Positions 16,612 through 24,954 of a stretch of DNA of 38,557 nucleotides are shown piece by piece (the stretch's first letter is position 1; every line of letters begins with the position of its first letter). The stretch spans positions 1 to 38,557 of the forward strand of contig MFNF01000016.1 of the NCBI GenBank assembly GCA_001783715.1, written 5' to 3'. This DNA comes from Candidatus Lambdaproteobacteria bacterium RIFOXYD2_FULL_56_26. Lineage in GTDB: Bacteria > SAR324 > XYD2-FULL-50-16. A model generated the notes under the pieces. The model was not told the DNA's origin. It searched no databases and saw only the letters and a program-made list of their open reading frames with translations. The position numbers and the translations under genes were made by a program.

Positions 16612-17322
16612 ATGAAACTTCTTCTGACCCTACCTCTGTTTTCCCTGTTGCTGGCTCCTTCACTTTGGGCAGAGGAATTCAGGAGCAAAAATCCGGTCCA
16701 GATCCAATGGATCGCCCCCCAGTCGAGCGCCAAGGGGACCACTCAATACGGATTCGGTGCCGAACTGGGCTACCATTTGAACCCCAGTTTTTACCTCGGG
16801 GTCTTAGGGGTCCAAGCAACCGCCGGGACCAACACCTTGGGTTCGGGCATGGTCTTGGGCATTCCAATCACCGGCCAGCCCAACCTGGAAAGCAACCGGT
16901 TTACCTATGACCCTTCCCAGGCGGTAGAGCTTCGGTACAGCCCGGTTGATCCGGGGGTGTATCTTTCGGTGGGCTATCTCTCTCTGGGAGCCCAGGAAGA
17001 AAACTATGTTTACAAAAAACAATCCCGTGTGGTCGGAAACGGCACCTACGCCACCGACCTGACCACCCAAATCAAACGGGACTCAATGCAAGCGCCCGGG
17101 CTGGGGGTGGGGTTTACCCATGTCTTTGCCAACGGATTCAGCTTCACCATCGGCGGTTTGGTGGCAGTAGGGAAACGAACCAAAACCATCGTTGTTGCGG
17201 CTCCCAACCCCGATAGCCCGGTCAGCGATGCCGACATGGCGCTGCTGAAAAACGATATCCAGCAAACTGAGGACTTCACCCCCAACTTGCTGTACCACGC
17301 CGGGTTGGGCTGGAATTTTTAG
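16612..17322 (+). CDS. Secreted, probable outer-membrane beta-barrel protein (tandem paralogue 1)
   Basis: No named family recognised. From ATG 16612 the 236-residue product has a clear signal peptide (MKLLLTLPLFSLLLAPSLWA, cleavage before EEF). The mature part has alternating hydrophobic/polar strands rich in Tyr, Gly and Val, and ends GLGWNF; a terminal Phe is the usual BAM-recognition mark of outer-membrane barrels. It is clearly related to the next gene: both share RSKxPVQ, SQAVELR, GAQEENY, TDLT, NGFSF, VAAPN and the C-terminus. The frame is open about 60 bases further upstream, but only ATG 16612 yields a signal peptide. No good Shine-Dalgarno precedes it. Function is unknown; a small barrel of eight or so strands is my guess. 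Confidence 0.75.
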   Translation: MKLLLTLPLFSLLLAPSLWAEEFRSKNPVQIQWIAPQSSAKGTTQYGFGAELGYHLNPSFYLGVLGVQATAGTNTLGSGMVLGIPITGQPNLESNRFTYDPSQAVELRYSPVDPGVYLSVGYLSLGAQEENYVYKKQSRVVGNGTYATDLTTQIKRDSMQAPGLGVGFTHVFANGFSFTIGGLVAVGKRTKTIVVAAPNPDSPVSDADMALLKNDIQQTEDFTPNLLYHAGLGWNF

Positions 17323-17356
17323 CCTCCCCCCACTGCCTGTCTTTCCCCCAGCCGCT

Positions 17357-17393
17357 CCTTTGGCCTTTCCTGGGCCAGAGGAACTAAGTTTTT
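17357..17393 (+). terminator. Possible intrinsic terminator between the tandem paralogues
   Basis: CCTTTGGCC (17357-17365) pairs with GGCCAGAGG (17373-17381), 8 of 9 positions, with a 7-base loop. A T5 run occurs at 17389-17393, slightly separated from the stem. It lies 35 bases after the first paralogue stop, so the two paralogues may be partly separate transcripts. Confidence 0.35.
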
Positions 17394-17459
17394 GCGGTTT
17401 CTTGCCAGATACCCCGGTGGGGCAGTAGAATGTCTCCAAGATACCTCAAAGGAGACCCC

Positions 17460-18176
17460 ATGAAACGATTCCTGGTCTTAAGTTTGGTTGGCTTGCTGCT
17501 GTTGCCCCTTTGGGTCCGGGCCGAAGAGGGCCGGAGCAAACATCCGGTCCAACTGCAACTGTTGGCCCCGACCACCTACTGGAGCGGGACTACTCAGTAC
17601 GATAACGGGTTCGAGTTGGGGCTGCACCTGGGCTCCGCCGTTTATTTGGGCGTAATGAGCCGCCGGGAAGGGGCGGGGACCAAGGTGATGGGGATGGGAT
17701 CGATGATGGGCGAGTCCATGGCCTTCATGCAAGAAGACTTGGAGACCAGCAACTACCGCTACCAAGCCTCCCAGGCAGTGGAACTGCGGATCAGCCCCTT
17801 GGATCCGGGCCTGTATTTTTCTTTTGGCCAACTGAAGCTTGGAGCCCAAGAGGAAAACTACCTGTACCAGAAAAAAGCCCGAGCCCTAGGGGACGGAGCC
17901 TACGTCACCGACCTGACCGTCAAGATCGAGCGGGAAGCCTACAACGGACCGGCGGTGGGCCTGGGGTTCGTCCAGGTGTTTGACAACGGCTTCAGCTTCA
18001 GTCTCGGGGTCTTGGCCGCCACCGGTTCCAGGGCCAAAACCGTCACCGTGGCGGCCCCCAACTCGGATGTCCCGGTTGCCGCCGCCGACCTCCAGTCCTT
18101 CAAGTACGATGTAAACCGCTGGGAATCGGTGCGGCCTGCTTGGTTTGCCCATGTAGGTTTGGGCTGGAATTTTTAG
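17460..18176 (+). CDS. Secreted, probable outer-membrane beta-barrel protein (tandem paralogue 2)
   Basis: This is the paralogue of the preceding gene and similar in length (238 residues). Signal peptide MKRFLVLSLVGLLLLPLWVRA precedes EEGRSKHPVQ. Shared blocks run to the C-terminus, which is again GLGWNF. The main difference is a Met-rich loop (GMGSMMGESMAFM, about residues 79-91) where paralogue 1 has GSGMVLGIPITG. ATG 17460 is supported by AAAGGAG four bases upstream, a stronger site than that of paralogue 1, and by the signal peptide. Tandem duplication with divergence in one extracellular-loop-like segment suggests surface-exposed variation. No function can be assigned. Confidence 0.75.
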   Translation: MKRFLVLSLVGLLLLPLWVRAEEGRSKHPVQLQLLAPTTYWSGTTQYDNGFELGLHLGSAVYLGVMSRREGAGTKVMGMGSMMGESMAFMQEDLETSNYRYQASQAVELRISPLDPGLYFSFGQLKLGAQEENYLYQKKARALGDGAYVTDLTVKIEREAYNGPAVGLGFVQVFDNGFSFSLGVLAATGSRAKTVTVAAPNSDVPVAAADLQSFKYDVNRWESVRPAWFAHVGLGWNF

Positions 18177-18203
18177 CCCCCTCCCACAGGAACACCCAAC
18201 TCC

Positions 18204-21152
18204 CTACAAAGCCCGCCGTTCCAAGGGGGCACCCGCCAGGGCCTTCTGGTCCTTGTCCAACAGATCACCGCTGGAGACGACCGCCACCGAGGCCGCCCCG
18301 GTCAGACACCGCTGCCCCACTTCAATCAAGTCTGCCTTGGTTGTCTCCAACACCGCCTTACGGAAGGCCAGTCGGTGCGCAACGGTTTTGCCTTTTTTGA
18401 GGTTCCCGTACTCGCTCAATGCCTTCCCAAAAGGACTTTGGGGAGTGTCCATGCTACCGATACATTGCAGGATCGCTTCGTCCACCTGGGGTTTACCGAA
18501 GTCCCCTTTTTTGAGCCAACCCAAGGCCTGCTCATAAACCTCCAGGGTCCGAGCCAATTGGGGGTCTCGGTAGCTGAGCAGGGTCAAGATACCTTCATGG
18601 GCGTTGTACCCGGCCATGCCGCCATAAGCGCCGCCCTTTTCCCGAATCTCGGCGTGCAAAAATTCGGACTTCAAAAGGTAAGAAAGCACCAACAGTTTGG
18701 GTGCCTCCGAGGAGAGATAGGCTGGGGTCTTAAAGGCCTTGGCCACATAAGAGACCGGGGTGGTGGTCAACCAAGCTTCCCGGACGTATTGGGGGGTAAG
18801 GGCAGGCGGTTCGGGTTGCCCCGACCGGCCCTTTTGCGCCGGCAAGGAACCATAAAAACCCAGGATTTGTTCTTCCAGCGCCGTCCGTTGGCCCGGCTCG
18901 GTCAACCCAAAGACCGAAAGCCGCTCCGACACAAACAGCTTTTCCAAGAGTGCCAAAAAGGGGGTCAGCCTCCCCAACAAGGGGGCCGGCTCGGCTTTGG
19001 CCAACTCTTTCATCAACAACACCTGGGACAGGCCGTCGTAGAGTTCCTCGATCCTAGTGGTGCCCGAAAATCCCCGGCTTGCCTGGGTAGAGGCATACTG
19101 GTGTCCAGCCTGGATCACAGAATTGCTTAGGCTATTTGCTCTCTGCCCCACCAGGGTATGGATCCGTTCGGTCTCCTGGAACCGGCTTTCCAAGAGAATC
19201 TTTTTGAGCAGCTCAAACAACCGGGGCAGGTTTTTGTGCAAACACTTGGAGCCGATGGTAAAAAACTCCTCAAACCGGCTTTGGTCCAAAGCGAGCCTCA
19301 AGCTAGGCCCGGCGGAAAAGCCACCGGTGGAAAGGGAGATCCGGTTGGCCATTTCCTCATAACCCAGGTCCCCTTTGCCGGTTTGGGTCAAAAGGGTCCC
19401 CAGGAGTGGCAGGTAGGACCGCTCCAGGTCGCTCAACCCGGCCAGGGCAAAGCCGCATTGCAGGTAGGTGATGCCGTTGGTGGCCCCTTCAAAGAGCATG
19501 ACATCCCGGCCTTCCAGTTCCAGCCGCACCGGCACCTCAAAGGGCACTTCCAGGGGGATGTCGGAGATGCCCAAGGTGGGCAGAACCGAGAGGTCCTCCT
19601 TGGCCTCCTGGAGGTCCGAAAGCGCCTTGGTTTGCTCCAATATCTTCGCCGTTTCCTCTTGGGTCAGCTGGGCCTTGATCCGGGCCAAGGTGGCTTGCCG
19701 TTTTTCCTGCTGTTCCTTTTCCAGCCCCGCTTCGGGTTTGAGCGTAACCCGCACCTGGTGGGGGTTGTCCAGCAGCTGGGTCTTGATCTTGGATTCCAGG
19801 TACCCCGGTTGCTGGAGTTTTTGGTGCAACCGTTCCATCGCACCGTCAAAGTCCAAGGCCAAGACCGGATCGCCGCCATGGACCCAGGCTCCAAAAAACC
19901 GGAACAACAGGTTGAGGGGGTAGGGGTAATGGCCGCCGGTGATCTCTCGGGTCTCCATTTCCATTTGGTGCAAGGCAGATTCGATCGCCAAGGGTTTGAT
20001 CCCCTCCAGAACAATATTATTGAGAGTCGAACGGACCAGGGCCTCGACCTGGGGCAAGTCCGTTTCGCCAACCCCTTGGAGTCCGGCGCTAAAAAAGGTC
20101 TCGGAGATTTCGTTTTCAAAACCGGTCCCATCGGAAAGGGCCTTGCCCAGCTTCGATTCCAACAGCGCCTTACGTAGCGGTGCCCCCGAATGGCCCAGCA
20201 GGACCCGGCTCATCAGGTTCAAAGCCAACACCTCGTCCGAATCGGTTACCCCCGCAGTCAGCCAGCACAAGGCGAGCTGGCATTTTTTCCCATCGTCCTC
20301 CCCGGCCTCCAGGGGATAGGTAAACTCAAAGGACTGGGGAGCTGAAAATCGTTTTTCCTTGGGCAATCGAGTGTGGACTTCGATCTTTTGGAACTGGGCT
20401 AGCACCTGGGCTTCGATCTGGGCCAAATGCTCCTCCAGGGGCAGATTGCCGTAGGTGAAAAAGTAGGCGTTCGAGGGGTGGTAATGTTGCTTGTGGAAGT
20501 CCAGCAGTTGCTGGTGGCTCAGTTTGACGATCTCGTCCGGGTCGCCGCCCGAGTTGTAGTGGTAGGTCAGGGTAGGGAACAGCGCTCGGGTCAGGTTGCG
20601 GTGCATGATCTGGGAAGGCTGGCTCATAGCCCCCAACATTTCGTTGTACACCACTCCTTTGTAAACCAACGGCGAATCGGGATTTTGGGGCTCCTCAAAC
20701 TCCAACCGGTGGCCTTCTTGCAAAAAGTTCAACTCCCCTAACAGCGGGAAGAAGGCGGCATCCAGGTACACCCCGAGCAGGTTGTAAAAGTCCTTTTGGT
20801 TTTGGGTGGAAAAGGGGTACATGGTCCAGTCCGAAGCGGTAAAGGCATTCATGAAGGTCTTCAGGCTTCGTTTGACCATCGAAAAGAAGGGGTCCCGCAC
20901 CGGATAGGACTTGCCCCCACAAAGTGCGGTGTGCTCCAGGATGTGGGCCACGCCGGTCGAGTCCTGGGGGTTGGTGGGGAAGGCCACGGCAAACAGGTTG
21001 TTGGGGTCTGCCGATTCCAGGTGGATCATCTTCGCCCCGGTGGCCTCGTGGGTCAGTTGGACCAAACGGTTTTGCAGCTTGGGCAACTCTTCGATCCGGG
21101 TGACTACAAACCCATGGTGCTTGGACCCAACAGGGAAGGACTTCTGATTCAT
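18204..21152 (-). CDS. M16C-family zinc metalloprotease (presequence protease PreP-like)
   Basis: PreP-type proteases enclose and degrade unstructured peptides such as targeting presequences. The 982-residue length is typical of the M16C fused two-half architecture. The inverted zinc motif HxxEH is H70-I-L-E-H74, with distal ligand E171 in VVYNEM. The C-terminal half carries REKGGAYGGMAGYN, the Arg/Tyr-type element that completes the active site. The central helical linker region (about 430-560) is the M16C-associated domain. There is no signal peptide, so it is probably cytoplasmic, where it could clear signal peptides or other short peptides. It is convergent with the secreted paralogues (27-base gap) and stands alone on its strand. 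Confidence 0.93.
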   Translation of the reverse strand: MNQKSFPVGSKHHGFVVTRIEELPKLQNRLVQLTHEATGAKMIHLESADPNNLFAVAFPTNPQDSTGVAHILEHTALCGGKSYPVRDPFFSMVKRSLKTFMNAFTASDWTMYPFSTQNQKDFYNLLGVYLDAAFFPLLGELNFLQEGHRLEFEEPQNPDSPLVYKGVVYNEMLGAMSQPSQIMHRNLTRALFPTLTYHYNSGGDPDEIVKLSHQQLLDFHKQHYHPSNAYFFTYGNLPLEEHLAQIEAQVLAQFQKIEVHTRLPKEKRFSAPQSFEFTYPLEAGEDDGKKCQLALCWLTAGVTDSDEVLALNLMSRVLLGHSGAPLRKALLESKLGKALSDGTGFENEISETFFSAGLQGVGETDLPQVEALVRSTLNNIVLEGIKPLAIESALHQMEMETREITGGHYPYPLNLLFRFFGAWVHGGDPVLALDFDGAMERLHQKLQQPGYLESKIKTQLLDNPHQVRVTLKPEAGLEKEQQEKRQATLARIKAQLTQEETAKILEQTKALSDLQEAKEDLSVLPTLGISDIPLEVPFEVPVRLELEGRDVMLFEGATNGITYLQCGFALAGLSDLERSYLPLLGTLLTQTGKGDLGYEEMANRISLSTGGFSAGPSLRLALDQSRFEEFFTIGSKCLHKNLPRLFELLKKILLESRFQETERIHTLVGQRANSLSNSVIQAGHQYASTQASRGFSGTTRIEELYDGLSQVLLMKELAKAEPAPLLGRLTPFLALLEKLFVSERLSVFGLTEPGQRTALEEQILGFYGSLPAQKGRSGQPEPPALTPQYVREAWLTTTPVSYVAKAFKTPAYLSSEAPKLLVLSYLLKSEFLHAEIREKGGAYGGMAGYNAHEGILTLLSYRDPQLARTLEVYEQALGWLKKGDFGKPQVDEAILQCIGSMDTPQSPFGKALSEYGNLKKGKTVAHRLAFRKAVLETTKADLIEVGQRCLTGAASVAVVSSGDLLDKDQKALAGAPLERRAL

Positions 21153-21244
21153 GACGTTTCTTCAAACAAGTTGAGGGACGGTCTCCGGTTTGGAGCCTTG
21201 ACCTGAGGTGCAGGTTACAAGACCGATGGGGAACCGTCATCCGA

Positions 21245-21427
21245 TTATTGAGGGGTTTCGACTGATTCGGCTCTTTTTCGACGTTTTGGTCGAGCCATTT
21301 TCAAGAGGGGACCCAGGGCCGATCCGCCGATCCAATGGCAGGTCCAAGCCGAACCGGAGGCCAGGGAACTCCCGGTGAGTTGGCCCCCTGGGGTGAGGGC
21401 CGAACAAAAAAGATACTGCTGAATCAT
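21245..21427 (-). CDS. Doubtful 60-residue ORF, possible small Gly/Ser-rich membrane protein
   Basis: The gap 21153-21623 has no clear gene. The best reading frame in it starts at ATG 21427 and encodes a Gly/Ser/Leu-rich segment (GGQLTGSSLASGSAW, WIGGSALGPLLKMA) followed by a strongly basic tail (RPKRRKRAES). One membrane hairpin with a basic cytoplasmic end is conceivable. There is no convincing ribosome-binding site, and a competing frame covers the same DNA. A TATATA sequence about 15 bases upstream could be a -10 box. Treat as tentative. Confidence 0.22.
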   Translation of the reverse strand: MIQQYLFCSALTPGGQLTGSSLASGSAWTCHWIGGSALGPLLKMARPKRRKRAESVETPQ

Positions 21428-21544
21428 TTATTAACTCAGTGGTATATAAACTTTTACGGGAAAGTTTTGCGGTTTGGCACAAGAAACGCAGCAGTAGGGG
21501 GTAACAGGTGACTTTGGGTCAAAACCAAAAACACCCTGCAACGG

Positions 21545-21591
21545 ATTCATGGGCGGGTAGGAATTGGAACCACCTTACCCCGCCCATGAAT
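21545..21591. promoter_or_regulatory. Long inverted repeat upstream of a 64-residue ORF
   Basis: ATTCATGGGCGGG (21545-21557) is repeated in inverted form as CCCGCCCATGAAT (21579-21591). Pairing continues imperfectly through TAGG/CCTTA around an 11- to 15-base loop. It lies 33 bases upstream of the start of the small gene, likely in its leader. No T-run follows. It could be an operator or a leader hairpin that controls translation or transcript stability. Confidence 0.45.
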
Positions 21592-21623
21592 TTCGTCCAT
21601 CAACCTTGTTTAGGAGCGACCCC

Positions 21624-21818
21624 ATGACCCGCAAAAGCCGCCGAGGGGAAAAACCCTTTGAGCCGAATTCGGACTTCATCCAAGATGCAGTCTCCCAGTT
21701 TTTGAAAACCGGCGGACGGATCACCCGGTATGCCGAGCAGGATGAAGAGTTTGAACATTTTGTCCGTGGCGGTGCCTACCGGCCCGGCCATTCGGCTTCA
21801 GGTCACCCTTTGTCGTAA
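21624..21818 (+). CDS. Small conserved-looking protein of unknown function
   Basis: The 64-residue product begins MTRKSRRGEKPF and contains DAVSQFLKTGGRITRYAEQ, a short helix-turn of the FLxxGGxI type seen in many uncharacterised small bacterial proteins, followed by an acidic helix and a Gly/His/Pro-rich tail. AGGAG lies 7 bases before ATG 21624, which decides the start over the longer open frame. It has no membrane segment. Its last 21 bases overlap the 3' end of the convergent UDG-like gene. A DNA- or RNA-associated role is conceivable from the basic N-terminus but is not supported further. Confidence 0.6.
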   Translation: MTRKSRRGEKPFEPNSDFIQDAVSQFLKTGGRITRYAEQDEEFEHFVRGGAYRPGHSASGHPLS

Positions 21819-22904
21819 CAGTTCTTGCCGGACCCTCCTGAGGTCGTCCCACAAACGGGGTACCAAGGTCTCCTTGTTGGCCAGGACCTGCTCGGGTGCG
21901 TCCAGGCCCATTACGCTCGCCCCTTGGTAGAAAAAAACCCTGGCCCTGGAGTTCTGCCAGTCCTTTGCCTCTGGGACCAAAGACAACAAGGTCGAGTGGC
22001 CCAAGGCCAAGATCAGCTTTGGTGCCGGTTTTTCCGGCTCCGGCCCTGCTTCCCCGTTTCCAGGGGTTTGGCCTAAGGTTGGCCAAAGCAATTCAAGTTG
22101 TTTGCCAAAAATTGCGGTACAGGCGGAAATCTCCTCCCGCTTGGCCGCCCGGTCCCCGTCGGGTCTGCATTTTACCAGATGGGTCAGGTAGGCCGAATCT
22201 TTGGTGAGCCCCAAGGCCAGCAACATCTTGGCCAGAAAATCCCCCCGTTCCCCCAAGAAGGTCAGCCCCCGTTGGTCTTCGTCACGGGTTGGCTGGTCGC
22301 CAACCACCACCAAAAATGCCCGTTGGTTGCCTTGCCCAAAAACCACCTGCCGCCGAGACTCGCAAAGGCCGCACCAGCTGCATTCCCGGACCCGAAAGTG
22401 CAGGCTGTCCAGGCTTTTGGCCGCCAGGGGCTCTGGCTTTGCGCCCCCAGGGACCAGGACCGGGGGGGCCGGTTTTCGCTCCACCACCGGTGCCGGGGCC
22501 GGAGAAAAGGTTTTGGCCAGAGGGAGGGGTTGATGGCCAGTTTGGGGGATGGGTTCCGGGCCCCGGACCGGGGGTCTTGGTTGGGGCCGATTCAGGGAAG
22601 GCGGGCTCAAGGAGGCCGAGCCCAAAGGCGGAGCGGCCAAGGGAGCTTTGTGCACCGGGACCCAGGGAGTCGAAGACGCAGGTTGGAAGCTGTCCTCCAG
22701 GTCCCACAACAAAGCCAGACGCTCCAAAAGCCCGGGGTCCGGCTCGTCGAGCATCAAGGTGCGGCTCTGGTGGCCCAACGGGGCAATGGCCCGGGCCAAT
22801 TCCTGAAAATCCAAACCTTCCAAAATGACCCCTTTTTTTTCGGCTGCCGGTGGGGGGCCTCGCCAGCCCCGGAGGGTCGAGCTCCAAGGCTTTGACGAAA
22901 CCAA
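21798..22904 (-). CDS. Uracil-DNA glycosylase superfamily protein (family 4-like) with degenerate motifs
   Basis: The C-terminal 200 residues follow the iron-sulfur family 4 UDG pattern: CSWCGLCESRRQVVFGQGN (about residues 170-190), VVGDQPTRDEDQRGLTFLGERGDFLAKML, the strand/loop AYLTHLVKCRPDGDR, CTAIFGKQLELLWP and LILALGHSTLL. Cluster cysteines appear present (CxxC, KC in VKCRP, SAC). The water-activating motif, normally GEAPGxxED, reads GDQPTRDED, and the late HPS-type motif is replaced by LDAPE, so glycosylase activity is doubtful. The N-terminal about 165 residues are Pro/Ala-rich and probably disordered, after a short helical segment. The start is uncertain: the frame opens with a TTG at 22904 just after a stop, and later TTG codons are possible. 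It is divergent from htpG. Confidence 0.75.
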   Translation of the reverse strand: MVSSKPWSSTLRGWRGPPPAAEKKGVILEGLDFQELARAIAPLGHQSRTLMLDEPDPGLLERLALLWDLEDSFQPASSTPWVPVHKAPLAAPPLGSASLSPPSLNRPQPRPPVRGPEPIPQTGHQPLPLAKTFSPAPAPVVERKPAPPVLVPGGAKPEPLAAKSLDSLHFRVRECSWCGLCESRRQVVFGQGNQRAFLVVVGDQPTRDEDQRGLTFLGERGDFLAKMLLALGLTKDSAYLTHLVKCRPDGDRAAKREEISACTAIFGKQLELLWPTLGQTPGNGEAGPEPEKPAPKLILALGHSTLLSLVPEAKDWQNSRARVFFYQGASVMGLDAPEQVLANKETLVPRLWDDLRRVRQELLRQRVT

Positions 22905-23034
22905 AAAAATGACTTAGATTCCAACTCTACTTGTGTTTCACCCAAAAGCCAACCGCCCAATCCGGCGCTGGCAAGGTTAAAGGCTGGCAGAAGTCCAGCC
23001 ATTTGTTCAACTCATTTTCGGCTTTGTCTATACC

Positions 23035-24924
23035 ATGACTCAATCCCAAAATCAGGGCCCGGTGGAATACGTCTTCCAGGCCGAGATGTCTCAACTGTTA
23101 CATCTGATCACCCACAGCCTCTATTCTCACCGGGAGATCTTTTTGCGGGAGCTGATCAGCAACGCTTCAGATGCACTCAGCAAGCTGCACTTTGAAGCTC
23201 TGACCAACCCGTCTCTGCTTGAACAGGACGGGAACCTAAAAATCGAAATCACCCTGGACGAGGAAACCAAAACCCTGACCTTGACCGACAACGGGATCGG
23301 CATGGACCAGGAGGAACTGATCCAAAACCTGGGGACCATCGCCAAAAGCGGCACCGCCGGTTTTGTCAGCCAACTGACCGGCGACAAAAAGAAGGACCTG
23401 GAATTGATCGGCCGTTTTGGGGTGGGTTTTTATTCGGTCTTTATGGTCGCCGAGGAGGTTTCGGTCACCACCAGGAGCTTCAAGGAAGCGGCCGACAAAG
23501 GGTACGTCTGGACCTCCAAGGGCACCGGCACCTACCAGATCAAGGAAGTGGAACGGAAGCAACGGGGCACCGAGATCCGCTTCCAGCTCAAGGAAGAGGC
23601 GGCAGAGTTTGCCTCCAGCTGGAAGGTCAAGGAGATCATCAAAAAATATTCCGACTTCGTCAGCTTCCCGATCTTTTTTAACTCCGAAGCGGCCAACCAG
23701 TCCCAAGCGCTCTGGGCCAAGCCCAAGGCCGAGGTAACCGAAGAACAGTACAAGGAGTTCTTCCAGTACCTGAGCCACAGCGAAGCGGAGCCCCTGGCGC
23801 ACCTGCACTTGGCCGCCGAAGCGCCGGTCCAGTTCAAGACCCTGCTGTTTGTCCCCACCGAGCCGCAAACCAGCTTCTTCCAGGCCGATGACCGGGACAG
23901 CAAAGTCAACCTGTACGTCAAAAAGGTCTTCATCCAGTCGGACTGCAAGGACCTCCTGCCCGGCTGGCTGCGCTTTGTGGTCGGGGTGGTGGACTCCGAA
24001 GACTTGAGCCTCAACGTTTCGAGGGAAGTGACCCAAAAAAGCGGGGTGATGGAGAAGATCAACAGCTATCTGACCAAAAAGATTTTGGGCCTCTTTTCCG
24101 ATTGGGCAACCAAAGAACCGGAAAAGTACGAAACCTTCTGGAAGGGTTTTGCCAATTACCTCAAGGAAGGTCTGCATACCGACTACGCCAACCGGGACAA
24201 ACTGCTGGAACTTTACCGTGCCGCCAGCAGCACCCAGCCCAAAGGGTTGGTCTCCCTGGCCGACTATGTGGGCCGGATGAAGCCCGACCAAACAGAGATC
24301 TACTATGTTTCCGGCAAGAACCAGGGGGCCATCGAAAACAGCCCCAACCTGGAGTATTTCAAAAAACACGAGATCGAAGTGCTCTACCTGTTTGAGGAGA
24401 TCGACGAGTTTGTATTGAGTGGGGTCGGGGTTTACCAGGAAAAGCCCCTGATGGGCATCGACAAGGCGGGGCTCAAGATCGAGACCAAAGACGAAGAGGC
24501 GAAACACCAGGAGCAAGACCTCAAAGGGGAGGACAAAGATCTGGTGCTCGACCTGTTCAAAAAGGTGCTCGGCGACCGTGTGGCAGACGTGATCCCCTCC
24601 AGCCGTTTGGTGGACAGCCCGGCGACCTTGGTTGCCCCCCAGTCGGCCATGAGCCCGCAGATCGAACGGATGATGAAGGCCTTCGACAAGGGCTTTTCCG
24701 GTTCCAAACGGGTCATGGAAATCAACCTTTCCAATCCGTTGATCCAAAACTTAGCCAAGATCGTGGCCAAGGCACCGGAGGATTCGATCCTGACCGACTG
24801 TGTGGAACAGTTGTTTGAAGGGGCGAGTCTCTTGGAAGGCAACCTGGAAGACCCAACCCAGATGGTTCCGCGGGCCAATCGGTTGATGAACACCGCAGTT
24901 TCACTGCACCTTCGGGCCCTTTAA
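23035..24924 (+). CDS. htpG: Chaperone HtpG (Hsp90 family)
   Basis: This ATP-dependent cytosolic chaperone remodels client proteins as a dimer. The 629-residue length is normal. The GHKL ATPase domain has LRELISNASDALSKL, LTDNGIGMDQEEL, LGTIAKSGT and LIGRFGVGFYSVFMVAEEV. The middle domain has the conserved Arg region DSEDLSLNVSREVTQ. The C-terminal dimerisation domain ends without a eukaryotic MEEVD tail. ATG 23035 gives the usual N-terminus (QAEMSQLLHLITHSLYSHREIFLREL), but no Shine-Dalgarno is visible. It is divergent from the UDG-like gene across 130 bases and lies 30 bases before lptD on the same strand. Confidence 0.97.
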   Translation: MTQSQNQGPVEYVFQAEMSQLLHLITHSLYSHREIFLRELISNASDALSKLHFEALTNPSLLEQDGNLKIEITLDEETKTLTLTDNGIGMDQEELIQNLGTIAKSGTAGFVSQLTGDKKKDLELIGRFGVGFYSVFMVAEEVSVTTRSFKEAADKGYVWTSKGTGTYQIKEVERKQRGTEIRFQLKEEAAEFASSWKVKEIIKKYSDFVSFPIFFNSEAANQSQALWAKPKAEVTEEQYKEFFQYLSHSEAEPLAHLHLAAEAPVQFKTLLFVPTEPQTSFFQADDRDSKVNLYVKKVFIQSDCKDLLPGWLRFVVGVVDSEDLSLNVSREVTQKSGVMEKINSYLTKKILGLFSDWATKEPEKYETFWKGFANYLKEGLHTDYANRDKLLELYRAASSTQPKGLVSLADYVGRMKPDQTEIYYVSGKNQGAIENSPNLEYFKKHEIEVLYLFEEIDEFVLSGVGVYQEKPLMGIDKAGLKIETKDEEAKHQEQDLKGEDKDLVLDLFKKVLGDRVADVIPSSRLVDSPATLVAPQSAMSPQIERMMKAFDKGFSGSKRVMEINLSNPLIQNLAKIVAKAPEDSILTDCVEQLFEGASLLEGNLEDPTQMVPRANRLMNTAVSLHLRAL

Positions 24925-24954
24925 AAGGCCCCCCTACCTCCCCAGGGAGCCGGC

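Noticed and set aside
19158-20177. 339-codon plus-strand frame inside the PreP-like gene
   Set aside because: Low-complexity Gly/Gln/Phe translation with no domain, wholly inside a well-supported gene.
22930-22961. Possible sigma-32-type promoter (CTTGTGT ... CCCAAT) upstream of htpG
   Set aside because: The 19-base spacing is too long for the usual heat-shock promoter and the boxes match poorly; no CIRCE repeat is present either.
23236-24747. 503-codon open frame on the minus strand opposite htpG
   Set aside because: htpG is unmistakable in the other direction; the antisense frame is a codon-bias artefact.
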